Source: Acidimicrobiia bacterium (GTDB lineage Bacteria > Actinomycetota > Acidimicrobiia > Acidimicrobiales > Bin134). Taken from it: DNA of 64,000 nucleotides. Where the stretch lies: the NCBI GenBank assembly GCA_009843865.1, contig VYCQ01000023.1:128320-192319 (forward strand), in the 5' to 3' direction. Positions within the stretch are counted from its first letter, which is position 1. Each line of letters opens with the position of its first letter. Both the position numbers and the translations under genes were made by a program. The notes beneath the pieces are model-generated. The model did no database searches. It was not told the DNA's origin and was given only the letters and a program-made list of their open reading frames with translations. Below, piece after piece: positions 1 to 8,268 of the stretch.

Positions 1-73
1 GAGAATGTTCCAACGTCCCTTTTTAGATGCATCTCTTTTTAGGGCCGAGGCTTCTATGAAGCTTTAAATGGGG

Positions 74-268
74 TTACTGTCCGCCCTTTTGGATGTATGA
101 CTTCACGAAATCTTCAGCGTTGGACTCCAGTACTTCGTCAATTTCGTCTAGCAAATCAGTTAACTCGGCCTTTAGTTCTTCACCTTGCTCTGTATTACTA
201 GGTGATTGTTCTATCTCGGCCTCTCGCCGTTGGGGTGTTGATTTTTTGATTTGCTCTCGTTCACTCAT
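74..268 (-). CDS. pup: Prokaryotic ubiquitin-like protein Pup
   Basis: This 64-residue protein is the small, disordered modifier that is attached to lysines of target proteins to mark them for the actinobacterial proteasome. The sequence is highly charged, with no cysteine and no hydrophobic core, and ends in Gly-Gly-Gln. A C-terminal Gln is the form that Dop must deamidate to Glu before ligation. The length is standard for Pup. An AAGGGA ribosome binding site lies about 7 nt before the ATG. It is the third gene of an mpa-dop-pup series on the same strand, which matches the order in other Actinobacteria, where prcB and prcA come next; those would lie outside the left edge of this window. Confidence 0.96.
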   Translation of the reverse strand: MSEREQIKKSTPQRREAEIEQSPSNTEQGEELKAELTDLLDEIDEVLESNAEDFVKSYIQKGGQ

Positions 269-370
269 CGCTATGTCCCTTGCAAGTAGGTGACGATCAT
301 CTTAGCGCGCCTACACTTCAACACCCTTACAATAAGTTGCTGGCATAAACCTTGTTGGCCTAGTTAGGGT

Positions 371-1888
371 CTAGTTAGACTTACTGAAGCGTTGCAACAA
401 TTCGGTGGCCGACTCGCAGCCTGCTAGTAAATCATCCACATGAGAGGCAGCACCTTGGTTGGGGTCGGCTAGCGGCATCCTTCGCAGGCAATCCTCGCCT
501 AGATCAAATACCAAAGAATCCCAGTTAGCCGACACAATGTTGCTGCTCCAGCGTTTCAGGCACTGACCCCGAAAGTAGGCTCTTGTGTCGCTGGGTGGGT
601 TAGCAATGGCGACTTTAGCTTGCTCTGTGGTTAGCAAAGTTTGGAGGCCAACGCGGGCTGCCACCGATTTATGGGGGCGCAGATCGTGATATTGGATATC
701 TAATGTGCGCAAGCGGGCATCGGTTGGGCTCAACCCATGTCGTTGGCTGAGACCTTGCAAAAGCTGGTACTTGGCTATCCAATCGAGCTGATCAGCTAGC
801 GACATCGGTTCAGATTCCAAAAGCGTCAGCACTTGTTCCCAACGCTCAATCACCGTTTCTGCAATCTCGCCGCCCACACTGTCAAGTCCATGGCTGTTGG
901 CGTACTTACGGGCTTGATCCAACAGATCCCACTGGATCTCTAAAGCTGTGGCGGTGGTTCCGTCTGCCAACTCTAGAGGTTGAGTGAGGCTCACATCGTA
1001 AGACACCTGACGCATGGCTTGTACTGGCGAGGCGAAGCGGTGTTCACGGGGCAGCACATCATCTTCGATCATGGCTAATACGATGGCAGTGCTACCCACC
1101 TTTAAAAAGGTTGCTATCTCAGACATGTTTGCATCGCCGGTGATCACATGCAGCCGGCGATAGCGTAAGGCATCTGCGTGAGGTTCGTCGCGGGTGTTGA
1201 TGATGGGACGTCGCAAAGTGGTTTCGAGACCAACTTCTTCTTCAAAAAAATCTGCTCGTTGGGTTATCTGAAATGGCACATCGCCGGTGCTCATAGCAGG
1301 CGCTTCTGAGCCCACCTTGCCAGAGCCAGTGAATATTTGACGGGTGACTAGATGGGCGGTGGTGTGTGTCACGATTTGAGCAAAAGGAGTGTCGCGTGAC
1401 ATGAGGTAGTTCTCATGGCAGCCGTAGCTGTTGCCCTTGCCGTCGGAGTTGTTCTTATATACGACCAGCTCTTGTTCTGGGGGCAACACGTTAGCAGCAG
1501 CCTCCATAGAGCGGATCAATATCAGCTCAGCGGCTTTGTCGTACAAAGTCACATCCAAAGCGTTGCTGCACTCAGGAGTGGATAGTTCAGGGTGGGCGTG
1601 ATCTACGTAGTAGCGAGAACCGTTGGTGAGTACCGAGTTAACAAGATGGGTCTCTACCTCAGGTGCTAATGAATCTAGAGGTGTAATGCCACGAATGTCG
1701 TTGCCGGGCATTTCATCTTCAAAGTCCCAGCTAACCCCAACGGCAGGCCCACCTTCACCTGAGCGTGCCATCTCCACGAGATAGGAGTTGATTAACAAAG
1801 AAGAGGCCACGACCGGATTGGAATCCTCAACCCCGTTATGGATAATCCCATACTCGGTTTCGATTCCACAGATTTTTGGCACCGTCAT
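371..1888 (-). CDS. dop: Pup deamidase/depupylase Dop
   Basis: Dop deamidates the C-terminal Gln of Pup and also removes Pup from substrates. It belongs to the carboxylate-amine ligase fold shared with glutamine synthetase and the ligase PafA. The ATP/Mg-binding glutamates lie in the GIETEYG motif at the N-terminus, and the conserved stretch around DGKGNSYGCHENYL is near residue 155. Later come INTRDEPHAD and NPPSDTRAYFRG, both typical of Dop rather than PafA. I place the start at the ATG at 1888, just before the first conserved motif; an upstream in-frame ATG at 1915 would add nine poorly supported residues. It lies between mpa and pup. The ligase PafA is not in the window. Confidence 0.93.
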   Translation of the reverse strand: MTVPKICGIETEYGIIHNGVEDSNPVVASSLLINSYLVEMARSGEGGPAVGVSWDFEDEMPGNDIRGITPLDSLAPEVETHLVNSVLTNGSRYYVDHAHPELSTPECSNALDVTLYDKAAELILIRSMEAAANVLPPEQELVVYKNNSDGKGNSYGCHENYLMSRDTPFAQIVTHTTAHLVTRQIFTGSGKVGSEAPAMSTGDVPFQITQRADFFEEEVGLETTLRRPIINTRDEPHADALRYRRLHVITGDANMSEIATFLKVGSTAIVLAMIEDDVLPREHRFASPVQAMRQVSYDVSLTQPLELADGTTATALEIQWDLLDQARKYANSHGLDSVGGEIAETVIERWEQVLTLLESEPMSLADQLDWIAKYQLLQGLSQRHGLSPTDARLRTLDIQYHDLRPHKSVAARVGLQTLLTTEQAKVAIANPPSDTRAYFRGQCLKRWSSNIVSANWDSLVFDLGEDCLRRMPLADPNQGAASHVDDLLAGCESATELLQRFSKSN

Positions 1889-1951
1889 TGTGGGCACGCT
1901 ACCCCACAGACACACGCCATCTCGTGCTCTTAAAGCAGATGCTGTTGCGAC

Positions 1952-3715
1952 TTACAGGTATTGCCCCGGATTCACACCTTCAATGGAGCGCCCACCCTCG
2001 CTAGATTCTTCAGTGGCCAAGAGCGTGCGCACGAACACGATTCTCTCGCCCTTTTTTCCTGAGATTTTGGCCCAGTCATCAGGGTTGGTGGTGTTGGGAA
2101 GGTCTTCGTGTTCGCGGTATTCCTGCTGTATGGAGTTGAGGAGGTCGTTCATCTGAATGCCGCGGCTGCCACCTTGTAGGGTGCGCTTAATGGCCAAGGT
2201 TTTGGCTCGTCGTACCACATTCTCGATCATGGCACCAGAGGCAAAGTCCTTGAAGTACATGATCTCTTTGTCACCATTTTGATAGGTCACCTCTAAGAAC
2301 TCATTGCGTTTTGCTTCTAAGAACATCTCGCTTACGGTTTGTTCGATCATTGACTGAATAGCTTTGTCTGGATCGCCTCCTCCAAGCCCCTCAACCATGT
2401 CAGCAGCTATTGGAAGGTCCGAGGTGAGATAGCGAGAGAATATAGTGCAGGCCGCATCAGCATCTGGACGTTGAATTTTAATTTTCACATCCAGCCGACC
2501 GGGTCGCAAGATGGCTGGATCGATCAGATCTTCACGATTTGATGCCCCGATCACGATTACATTGCGCAAGGCTTCTACCCCGTCTATCTCAGCCAATAGT
2601 TGAGGCACCACGGTGGATTCCATGTCAGAGCTGATGCCCGTGCCGCGGGTGCGAAACAGCGATTCCATCTCATCAAAGAACACGATCACCGGCCAACCTT
2701 CAGCGGATTTCTCTCTAGCTCGCTGAAAAACCAGACGTATTTGCCGTTCGGTTTCGCCCACGTATTTGTTGAGCAACTCAGGACCCTTGATGTTAAAGAA
2801 ATAAGACCGAGCCTCTCTGTTCGGGTTCATGTCGGCCACTTTTTGGGCTAACGAGTTGGCTACGGCTTTGGCAATTAGGGTTTTGCCGCAACCCGGCGGG
2901 CCGTAAAGCAAGATCCCTTTGGGCGCTGGCAACAAATACTCAGCAAAAAGGTCTTGGTGTATAAATGGCAGCTCTATCGCATCGGTGATCTGCTCAATTT
3001 GAGTGTCTAAACCGCCTACCTGCTCATAGGTAATGTCCGGCACCTTTTCAAGCACCAAGTCTTTCACTTCGGGTTGTGGCAAACGCTCCACCAAAATGCC
3101 TGAGCGAGAGTCTAGGAGTACCGTGTCACCGGCTTTAGTCTGTTGTTGGATCAATGTGTTGGCTAGTTGCACCACCCGTTCTTCATCAGCACGGCCCACG
3201 ATAATGGCTCGCAAGCCGTCGGAGAGCATTTCTTTGACGGTGACCACCTCGCCGGTGCTGTCTCCCGCTCGACACAGCACCACGTTTAAGGAGTCATTCA
3301 AGACCACCTCTTGGCCCAAACTGAGGTTCTCCCCGGTGATTTCGGGATGCAATTCTACGCGTAGCTTGCGGCCACCAGAGAATACATCCACCGTGCCGTC
3401 GGTATTGCTGCCCAAAAAGGTGCCGTATGCTGAGGGGGGTTGGGTGAGCTTGTCCACTTCTTCGCGCAGCGCAGCTATGTGCTCGCGGGCTTCGCGCAAG
3501 GTATAGGTGAGTTTTTCGTTCTGCGAAACAGCTTTGGATAACTGACCCTTAGTTTCTAAGAGCCGTTCTTCTAACGACCGCACTTGCTTTGGATTGTCTT
3601 GCATCTGCTGACGGAGCACCGCAACCTCGTCTTCTAACGCAGTAACCTGTTCTTGAGCCCCGATAAGGTTTTGATTGTCGGGTTCAGTTGGTTCTGATGC
3701 TTGCCGATCTTGCAT
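1952..3715 (-). CDS. mpa: Proteasome-associated AAA ATPase Mpa/ARC
   Basis: This 587-residue hexameric ATPase recognises pupylated proteins, unfolds them and feeds them into the 20S core. It has an N-terminal coiled coil (about residues 20-95) that would bind Pup, then the OB-fold region, then one AAA module with Walker A GPPGCGKT near residue 272 and Walker B FFDEME near residue 347. The last four residues are GQYL, the tail that docks into the proteasome alpha ring and opens its gate. This tail is the best evidence that a 20S proteasome exists in the genome even though prcBA is not visible. It is transcribed toward dop and pup and is divergent from the ferredoxin gene. Confidence 0.96.
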   Translation of the reverse strand: MQDRQASEPTEPDNQNLIGAQEQVTALEDEVAVLRQQMQDNPKQVRSLEERLLETKGQLSKAVSQNEKLTYTLREAREHIAALREEVDKLTQPPSAYGTFLGSNTDGTVDVFSGGRKLRVELHPEITGENLSLGQEVVLNDSLNVVLCRAGDSTGEVVTVKEMLSDGLRAIIVGRADEERVVQLANTLIQQQTKAGDTVLLDSRSGILVERLPQPEVKDLVLEKVPDITYEQVGGLDTQIEQITDAIELPFIHQDLFAEYLLPAPKGILLYGPPGCGKTLIAKAVANSLAQKVADMNPNREARSYFFNIKGPELLNKYVGETERQIRLVFQRAREKSAEGWPVIVFFDEMESLFRTRGTGISSDMESTVVPQLLAEIDGVEALRNVIVIGASNREDLIDPAILRPGRLDVKIKIQRPDADAACTIFSRYLTSDLPIAADMVEGLGGGDPDKAIQSMIEQTVSEMFLEAKRNEFLEVTYQNGDKEIMYFKDFASGAMIENVVRRAKTLAIKRTLQGGSRGIQMNDLLNSIQQEYREHEDLPNTTNPDDWAKISGKKGERIVFVRTLLATEESSEGGRSIEGVNPGQYL

Positions 3716-3882
3716 TCAATGCGATGTTACACGGCTCACAAGGTATTTTCGTAGTGTGCTTGGTTGCCATCTAAGCGGGTTATACTTTCATCGTTCTTAA
3801 TGCCTACTCTATACACCGGTAAATCATGCCGGTACTGCCTAATGCCTACTACGGTTAGCGATATGAAAGGGCCACAGCTCCG

Positions 3883-4122
3883 ATGCAAATGAAGGTATGG
3901 ATCGATCAGGATCTCTGCACAGGTGATGGTCTTTGTGAAGAGATTGCCCCAGATGTCTTCACGCTGCTTGATGATGGTCTGGCTTATGTGAAGGAGGGCG
4001 ATAAAGTTTTCAGCGAACCCGGCGGAGTGGAGGGGCTGGCTATCGTGCCTGAAGGCCAAGAAGAGGCCACCATTGAGTCGGCTGAGGAATGCCCCGGAGA
4101 ATGTATTTTCATTGAGGTGTGA
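3883..4122 (+). CDS. Ferredoxin, probably 3Fe-4S type
   Basis: This is a 79-residue acidic electron carrier. Cysteines at 12, 18, 70 and 74 form a C-x5-C pattern near the N-terminus and a C-x3-C near the C-terminus, followed by a proline-rich CPGEC turn. Asp15 occupies the place of a possible cluster ligand in the first motif, as in the single-cluster ferredoxins that serve P450s and other oxygenases. A GAAAGG sequence upstream of the ATG is a plausible ribosome binding site. It sits alone on the plus strand between mpa and trmI, so its redox partner is not apparent from neighbours. Cluster type is inferred from spacing only. Confidence 0.88.
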   Translation: MQMKVWIDQDLCTGDGLCEEIAPDVFTLLDDGLAYVKEGDKVFSEPGGVEGLAIVPEGQEEATIESAEECPGECIFIEV

Positions 4123-4133
4123 GCCTCGCAGAA

Positions 4134-4904
4134 TTACCCCAAACGACGCACCGTGGTAACGAATCCAGTGTGTCCTACCATTCTATGTTCCGGGCGAACC
4201 GCCTCATCTTCGATATGCCAGTTCCTGTGGAGGATCTCCACGGTGCAAGCTTGAGCCCATAGCTTGCAGTCACAAGCTTCGCGAAACTGGGTAGCTTGCA
4301 GGATGCTGGGTGTGTAGGCAGTTAAGATGCCGCCAGCATTAAGGGCCTTGGCAGCATGGGGCACCACCTGCCAAGGCTCTGGTAAATCTAAAATCACTCG
4401 ATCTAGACAGTCCACAGCAATACCTAGATAGCAATCTCGTACCTGCACCTCATAGCGCTGCTGAGCTTCTTGGTCTAAAAAGCCAGCCACGTTCTCTAAA
4501 GATTGAGCCGCAAAGTCTGCGCGAATTTCGTAACCCAACACATAAGCACCGGCTCGCAGTAGGCTCAGGGATAAAGCCCCTGAGCCAACACCTGATTCCA
4601 GTACCCGTGCCCCAGTGAAGACATCGGCCAACATTAAGATCGCTGCGCTATCTTTGGGATATATCACCTGTGCTCCCCGCGGCATTTTCAACACGTAGTC
4701 ATTCAGTGTGGGTCGCCAAACGGTAAGCGAAGCGTTGCGGTTGGTGCGCACTTGTATGCCCTCGCTAGCACCAATTAGGGAGTCGTGAGCAACCGAGCCA
4801 GCATGGGTATGAAACTGTTTACCCGAGGTCAACTTCACTAAGTATTTGCGACCTTTGCGGTCACAGAGCAGTACTAGTTCCTCGACTTGGAGACTGTTTT
4901 TCAC
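4134..4904 (-). CDS. trmI: tRNA (adenine-58-N1)-methyltransferase TrmI
   Basis: This 256-residue SAM-dependent enzyme methylates A58 in the T-loop of tRNAs. The N-terminal beta domain is followed by the class I methyltransferase fold, with the SAM motif ESGVGSGALS near residue 100 and the LDLPEPW motif IV region near residue 170, both characteristic of TrmI. Its ATG overlaps the TGA of the preceding small gene by four bases (ATGA), so translation is probably coupled. In mycobacteria trmI also sits next to mpa, which supports the assignment. Confidence 0.93.
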   Translation of the reverse strand: MKNSLQVEELVLLCDRKGRKYLVKLTSGKQFHTHAGSVAHDSLIGASEGIQVRTNRNASLTVWRPTLNDYVLKMPRGAQVIYPKDSAAILMLADVFTGARVLESGVGSGALSLSLLRAGAYVLGYEIRADFAAQSLENVAGFLDQEAQQRYEVQVRDCYLGIAVDCLDRVILDLPEPWQVVPHAAKALNAGGILTAYTPSILQATQFREACDCKLWAQACTVEILHRNWHIEDEAVRPEHRMVGHTGFVTTVRRLG

Positions 4905-5113
4905 TTGGTGTTGTCGCTCAGATGGGTGATCACCAGGCTTTGAGCAGGTGGCAATTCCTCACTGAGAACTGTTTTTAGTTTCTTTGTACCGACAGCACGT
5001 CTGATAATGCGGATTGCCCAAGCCGTACAGCCTAAGACCAGCCAGATGCGACTGCCATTAGCCACCCCGCGGGTCAAGGTCTGACGACGCAGGTAAGCCA
5101 ATGGATCGGGCAC
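4901..5113 (-). CDS. Small hypothetical protein
   Basis: I do not recognise this 70-residue product. It has a basic N-terminus, one hydrophobic stretch around residues 20-36 that could be a single membrane segment, and a basic middle. It lies 3 nt after the previous gene and overlaps trmI by four bases, so it is very likely a real operon member, probably membrane-associated. It follows two other small membrane proteins. Confidence 0.6.
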   Translation of the reverse strand: MPDPLAYLRRQTLTRGVANGSRIWLVLGCTAWAIRIIRRAVGTKKLKTVLSEELPPAQSLVITHLSDNTK

Positions 5114-5116
5114 GGT

Positions 5117-5338
5117 TCAAACTCTGCGGACTTCTACCACGGTTCGACCGGCGCGACCTTTACGCCTACCTAACCAATACGCTAAACCCATCAAGATCAT
5201 CAGTAACACCGCTCCACCGCTTAACAATGAGGTTTGAGCTTGTCCAGTTATTTTTTCTGAGCCGCCGGTGAGTTCAGCAAACTTATTGCGAATTTGGTCG
5301 CGGGTGATGAATGTCTGAGCGCTATCCGAATTGGTCAT
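5117..5338 (-). CDS. Small single-pass membrane protein
   Basis: This 73-residue protein of unknown function has a polar N-terminal half, one clear transmembrane helix (about residues 39-57, ending at a tryptophan) and a basic GRRKGR tail that would stay in the cytoplasm. Its ATG overlaps the stop of the preceding gene by four bases (5335-5338). The tight spacing on both sides shows it belongs to the same transcription unit as its two small neighbours and trmI. Confidence 0.7.
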   Translation of the reverse strand: MTNSDSAQTFITRDQIRNKFAELTGGSEKITGQAQTSLLSGGAVLLMILMGLAYWLGRRKGRAGRTVVEVRRV

Positions 5339-5661
5339 GGGCGGTCTCCTTTGAGCTGACCTTGGTTGGCTTTTTGAGTGCTGCGGGAGATTTTTGAACG
5401 ACCCAACAGCACTAAAGCGATCACAGTCAACAGTCCTACTAGCACCACCAGATAAGCCAGAACGCTTAGGTTGTTGTCAAACACACCGCTCGCTTCAGTT
5501 TGAAGTAAGCGCAACCCTGCAATGGACAGGAAGATCAGGCCGATGCCAAGGCTAAATGCACCCAAAATGCCGTACTTAAGGGTCTTACCCAACGCAAGCA
5601 GAGGGGCGACGATCTCTTGGCGAGCATAGGCAATTATGAGGTTTTTGAGATCTTCAACCAC
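5335..5661 (-). CDS. Holin-X-like (phage holin superfamily III type) membrane protein
   Basis: This 108-residue protein has two hydrophobic hairpin helices (about residues 28-50 and 65-90) after an amphipathic N-terminus that begins with edlKnLI-like residues, and a basic tail. That architecture is like the small actinobacterial proteins catalogued as putative Holin-X; despite the name there is no phage context here. It starts the run of three overlapping small genes that leads into trmI. Function is unknown; a role in the envelope is an inference from the membrane helices and from the adjacent PBP4-like gene. Confidence 0.7.
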   Translation of the reverse strand: MVEDLKNLIIAYARQEIVAPLLALGKTLKYGILGAFSLGIGLIFLSIAGLRLLQTEASGVFDNNLSVLAYLVVLVGLLTVIALVLLGRSKISRSTQKANQGQLKGDRP

Positions 5662-5719
5662 ATAGCCAGCCTACCCCCGCATAGCCGCATTTAACCTATA
5701 TAATTCCCTTAATTAGGGA

Positions 5720-7207
5720 TTATCCATTGTGTATGGGTAACAGCTCAATATCGTCCACACTGGGTTTGCCTTCCAAGCCAACTAGGTAGGCAACGATGTC
5801 TGCTTGCAATTCTTGAAGCGTGATGTTGTTTTGTGCGTTTGGTTGGTTAGCCATGAACACAAAGGTGATTTCTTGACCGAAGCCAATATCGATGTAGCCC
5901 ATCATCACCGCTGCGTCCCCCTTGGTTGCGGACAATGCTTTCACTCTGGCAGGATCGGCAATGTTGGCTAGCTTGGCTTGGAAAGGCTCAGAGTCCGCCA
6001 TGCTGGGCAAAAGGTCACTAAAGAGTGGGCGAAGCTCTGAGCTGTCTAACAAAGCAACGAACAGCGGGCAAGCAGATTGGTTGGCAGGGTCTAAGCCAGA
6101 GCCATCTAAGCCCAGCATCTGTGTCTCAGAATCAATATCAAGCTCGTTAAAGATGGACTTCACGGCTTCTAAGCCTGCTTGGGTGGTGCCTTGCCCCGTA
6201 GCACTTCTGCCGATTTCTTTGAGCAGTATTTCAGCAGTTTCTACATCGCGGTTTTCTAAGATCTGTTGCCAGTACTTTCGTAGGGGTTCTGATTGTATGG
6301 TACCTAGTACGAACACTTGTTCGTCTTCGGGTAATGCTTCTGAGCGAGGGCTGCGCCGGATCACCACGTCGCGAGCTTCCAACATGTCGTCAAACAACGC
6401 CGCAGCATAAAAGGATGGATCTTCAGCGCTTAGATATGCGGGTTTGTTTTCTTGTGTTAAGTCAGGGTCATCTTGGGTTGTTTTTTGATCGGGAAATCGT
6501 ACCCAGCCATCATCAAATTGCAACCCTACAAGCGTCCCGATGTTTTCGCTTTGTACTAAGGATTCAGGCCAAGTAGATACATAGCGCAGGTCGTCAAAAT
6601 GAGAAGCATCCCCCACCACAGCACCGGTGACTAAGCGTAACCCGTTATCCACCAGTTGTTGAGCTAAGTTTTCAATAGGGGTATGCAGGCTGTTGGAGTT
6701 GGGTGGTAAAGCTTTTAGATAATCTGCTGTGAGTAGCAAAGGATCACCCCCTCCAACTAAGTAGATATCACCGTTCACCACTCCGTTTTGTGGTTCTACA
6801 AGTGCTGCTATTGAGGTTGTGAAGGTGTGGTCGGGGCCAAGCTCTTTGTAGGCTGTTGCTAAGGTTGCTAACAGCGATGCTTCTGATGGCATGAGCCTTA
6901 GGTTTGTTCCACTTTCATATATTGGCATGGGTCGCTCGGTTAAAGCCACGCTCATGCAAGCAATAGCCGGAGCGCGCGCCATTAGTTCGTTAAGGGTGTT
7001 ACGCAACTCCGGTGTTGCCAGCGAGGGTGCCAATACATTGGTAAGGCGTCGTGTTGAGATGAGCGGGGTTTGTACTTTCGCAAGCTGCGTATCATCGGCG
7101 ATCATCTCGCCTAGATCGTTGTGGAGTTGGTTGCTCAAGGCGTTGGAACTAATCAGCGTGCCGATGGCTATAGCCAACAACACAACGGGCATCACAATAC
7201 GGCGCAC
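5720..7207 (-). CDS. PBP4 (DacB, S13 peptidase)-like protein lacking catalytic motifs
   Basis: The 495-residue protein has an N-terminal signal anchor and follows the fold of class C penicillin-binding protein PBP4 (D-Ala-D-Ala carboxypeptidase): LGPDHTFTT, GDIYLVGGGDPLL and GAVVGDASHFDD are family landmarks. Yet the three active-site motifs are changed. Where SxxK should precede LLAT, the sequence is PSEASL with no lysine; the SxN motif (normally S-D-N-x2-AE) reads RDVETAE; and where KTG is expected before the GY landmark the sequence is LSATKG. I therefore infer a non-catalytic paralogue that may bind peptidoglycan or regulate another PBP. The reading frame is intact, so it is not a decayed gene. 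Confidence 0.85.
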   Translation of the reverse strand: MRRIVMPVVLLAIAIGTLISSNALSNQLHNDLGEMIADDTQLAKVQTPLISTRRLTNVLAPSLATPELRNTLNELMARAPAIACMSVALTERPMPIYESGTNLRLMPSEASLLATLATAYKELGPDHTFTTSIAALVEPQNGVVNGDIYLVGGGDPLLLTADYLKALPPNSNSLHTPIENLAQQLVDNGLRLVTGAVVGDASHFDDLRYVSTWPESLVQSENIGTLVGLQFDDGWVRFPDQKTTQDDPDLTQENKPAYLSAEDPSFYAAALFDDMLEARDVVIRRSPRSEALPEDEQVFVLGTIQSEPLRKYWQQILENRDVETAEILLKEIGRSATGQGTTQAGLEAVKSIFNELDIDSETQMLGLDGSGLDPANQSACPLFVALLDSSELRPLFSDLLPSMADSEPFQAKLANIADPARVKALSATKGDAAVMMGYIDIGFGQEITFVFMANQPNAQNNITLQELQADIVAYLVGLEGKPSVDDIELLPIHNG

Positions 7208-7410
7208 GTCATATCAGGCTAGTGTGTTTATAGCAAGAGGCGTACTACACACTTGCGTTTCAGATATATGCGGTTCAGGTGTATGTAGATTGAACACTTC
7301 TTATTTTGTTCATCATCTTATGTAACTCTTGTTATTGCCTGATGGTCACACTCACGCCAATTTACAAGTACGTCAGTAGCACACCTAGCAGCTAGCGTTT
7401 GTTAGCCAGC

Positions 7411-7450
7411 ACTTAATGTGCCAAGACTTAATGTGCCAAGACTTAATGTG
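7411..7450. repeat. 15-bp tandem repeat upstream of the desaturase gene
   Basis: The unit acttaatgtgccaag occurs twice in full and then as a 10-base third copy, ending directly at the GGAGAG ribosome binding site of the desaturase gene. The rest of the 257-bp gap between the PBP4-like gene and the desaturase shows no gene. This gap must hold the promoters of both divergent genes. Confidence 0.9.
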
Positions 7451-7464
7451 GGAGAGTTCAGCCC

Positions 7465-8229
7465 GTGCAGATCCTCATCGCTATCGGAGTAGGTTTAGCG
7501 TTAACGCAGCTAGCCAACCTGTCTACCACCGTTTATCTGCATCGCGATCTAGCCCACAAAGCGGTAAGGCTTCACCCTGTATTGCGTAGCACCTTCAAGG
7601 TGTTCTTATGGTTCTCTACAGGGATATGTGCTAGGCATTGGGCGGCAGTTCACCGCAAACACCATGCTTATACTGATACTGCCGAAGACCCTCACTCCCC
7701 TGCTCGTTTGGGTTGGCTCAGGGTGCAGCTCACCAATGCTGTTCTTTATCGTCGTTCGGCGCGCGATCCTCGTACAGCCGATAAATATGCGAAAGACATT
7801 CCAATTACCTGGCCAGACCGCATTTTGTTGAACCAAGGCATCATTGGTTTGGTGCTAGGCATTGCTGTGTTGGTGTGGTGGTTGGGTTGGCTGCATGGTG
7901 GGATTGCTGCTGTTGTCCATACGGTGGCTTACATCGGTTTGGGAGGTTCGATTAACAGCGTGGCCCACACCTTTGGAGACCGTCCTTTTAATAACAGTGC
8001 CACCAATGTGACTTGGCTGGCTTGGTTAACCTGTGGAGAGGGTTATCACAACAATCATCACGCAGCTCCCACATCAGCTCGTTTTGCTCGCCGTTGGCAC
8101 AATTTTGATCTGGGCTGGTGGTTCATAAGCATTTTCAGGCTGTTGGGTTTAGCTGAAGTTCGTCATGCTGGTGTGGACATGTTGGTTGCAAAACAGCGCT
8201 ATCACCAAGAGATGGAGAAGGTCGCTTAG
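7465..8229 (+). CDS. Membrane fatty acid (acyl-CoA/acyl-lipid delta-9 type) desaturase
   Basis: This 254-residue di-iron membrane enzyme inserts a double bond into fatty acyl chains. The three histidine boxes are intact: H26-x4-H31, H63-x2-HH67 and H195-x2-HH199. Hydrophobic segments flank them as expected for the stearoyl-CoA desaturase fold. It is shorter than eukaryotic members and lacks a fused cytochrome b5 or ferredoxin domain, so an external electron donor is needed. Translation starts at GTG with GGAGAG 8 nt upstream. A tandem repeat lies immediately before this start. Substrate position specificity cannot be told from sequence alone. Confidence 0.9.
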   Translation: MQILIAIGVGLALTQLANLSTTVYLHRDLAHKAVRLHPVLRSTFKVFLWFSTGICARHWAAVHRKHHAYTDTAEDPHSPARLGWLRVQLTNAVLYRRSARDPRTADKYAKDIPITWPDRILLNQGIIGLVLGIAVLVWWLGWLHGGIAAVVHTVAYIGLGGSINSVAHTFGDRPFNNSATNVTWLAWLTCGEGYHNNHHAAPTSARFARRWHNFDLGWWFISIFRLLGLAEVRHAGVDMLVAKQRYHQEMEKVA

Positions 8230-8268
8230 TTTCAGCAACAGCTGATACGTCGGGCTAGCGTACAGTCA

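Noticed and set aside
1-73. Start of prcB on the minus strand
   Set aside because: Expected from gene order, but the visible 73 bases do not show a convincing start or a recognisable PrcB N-terminus.
3736-4059. 107-codon minus-strand frame opposite the ferredoxin
   Set aside because: It is the shadow of the ferredoxin gene, which has the correct Cys pattern and a ribosome binding site.
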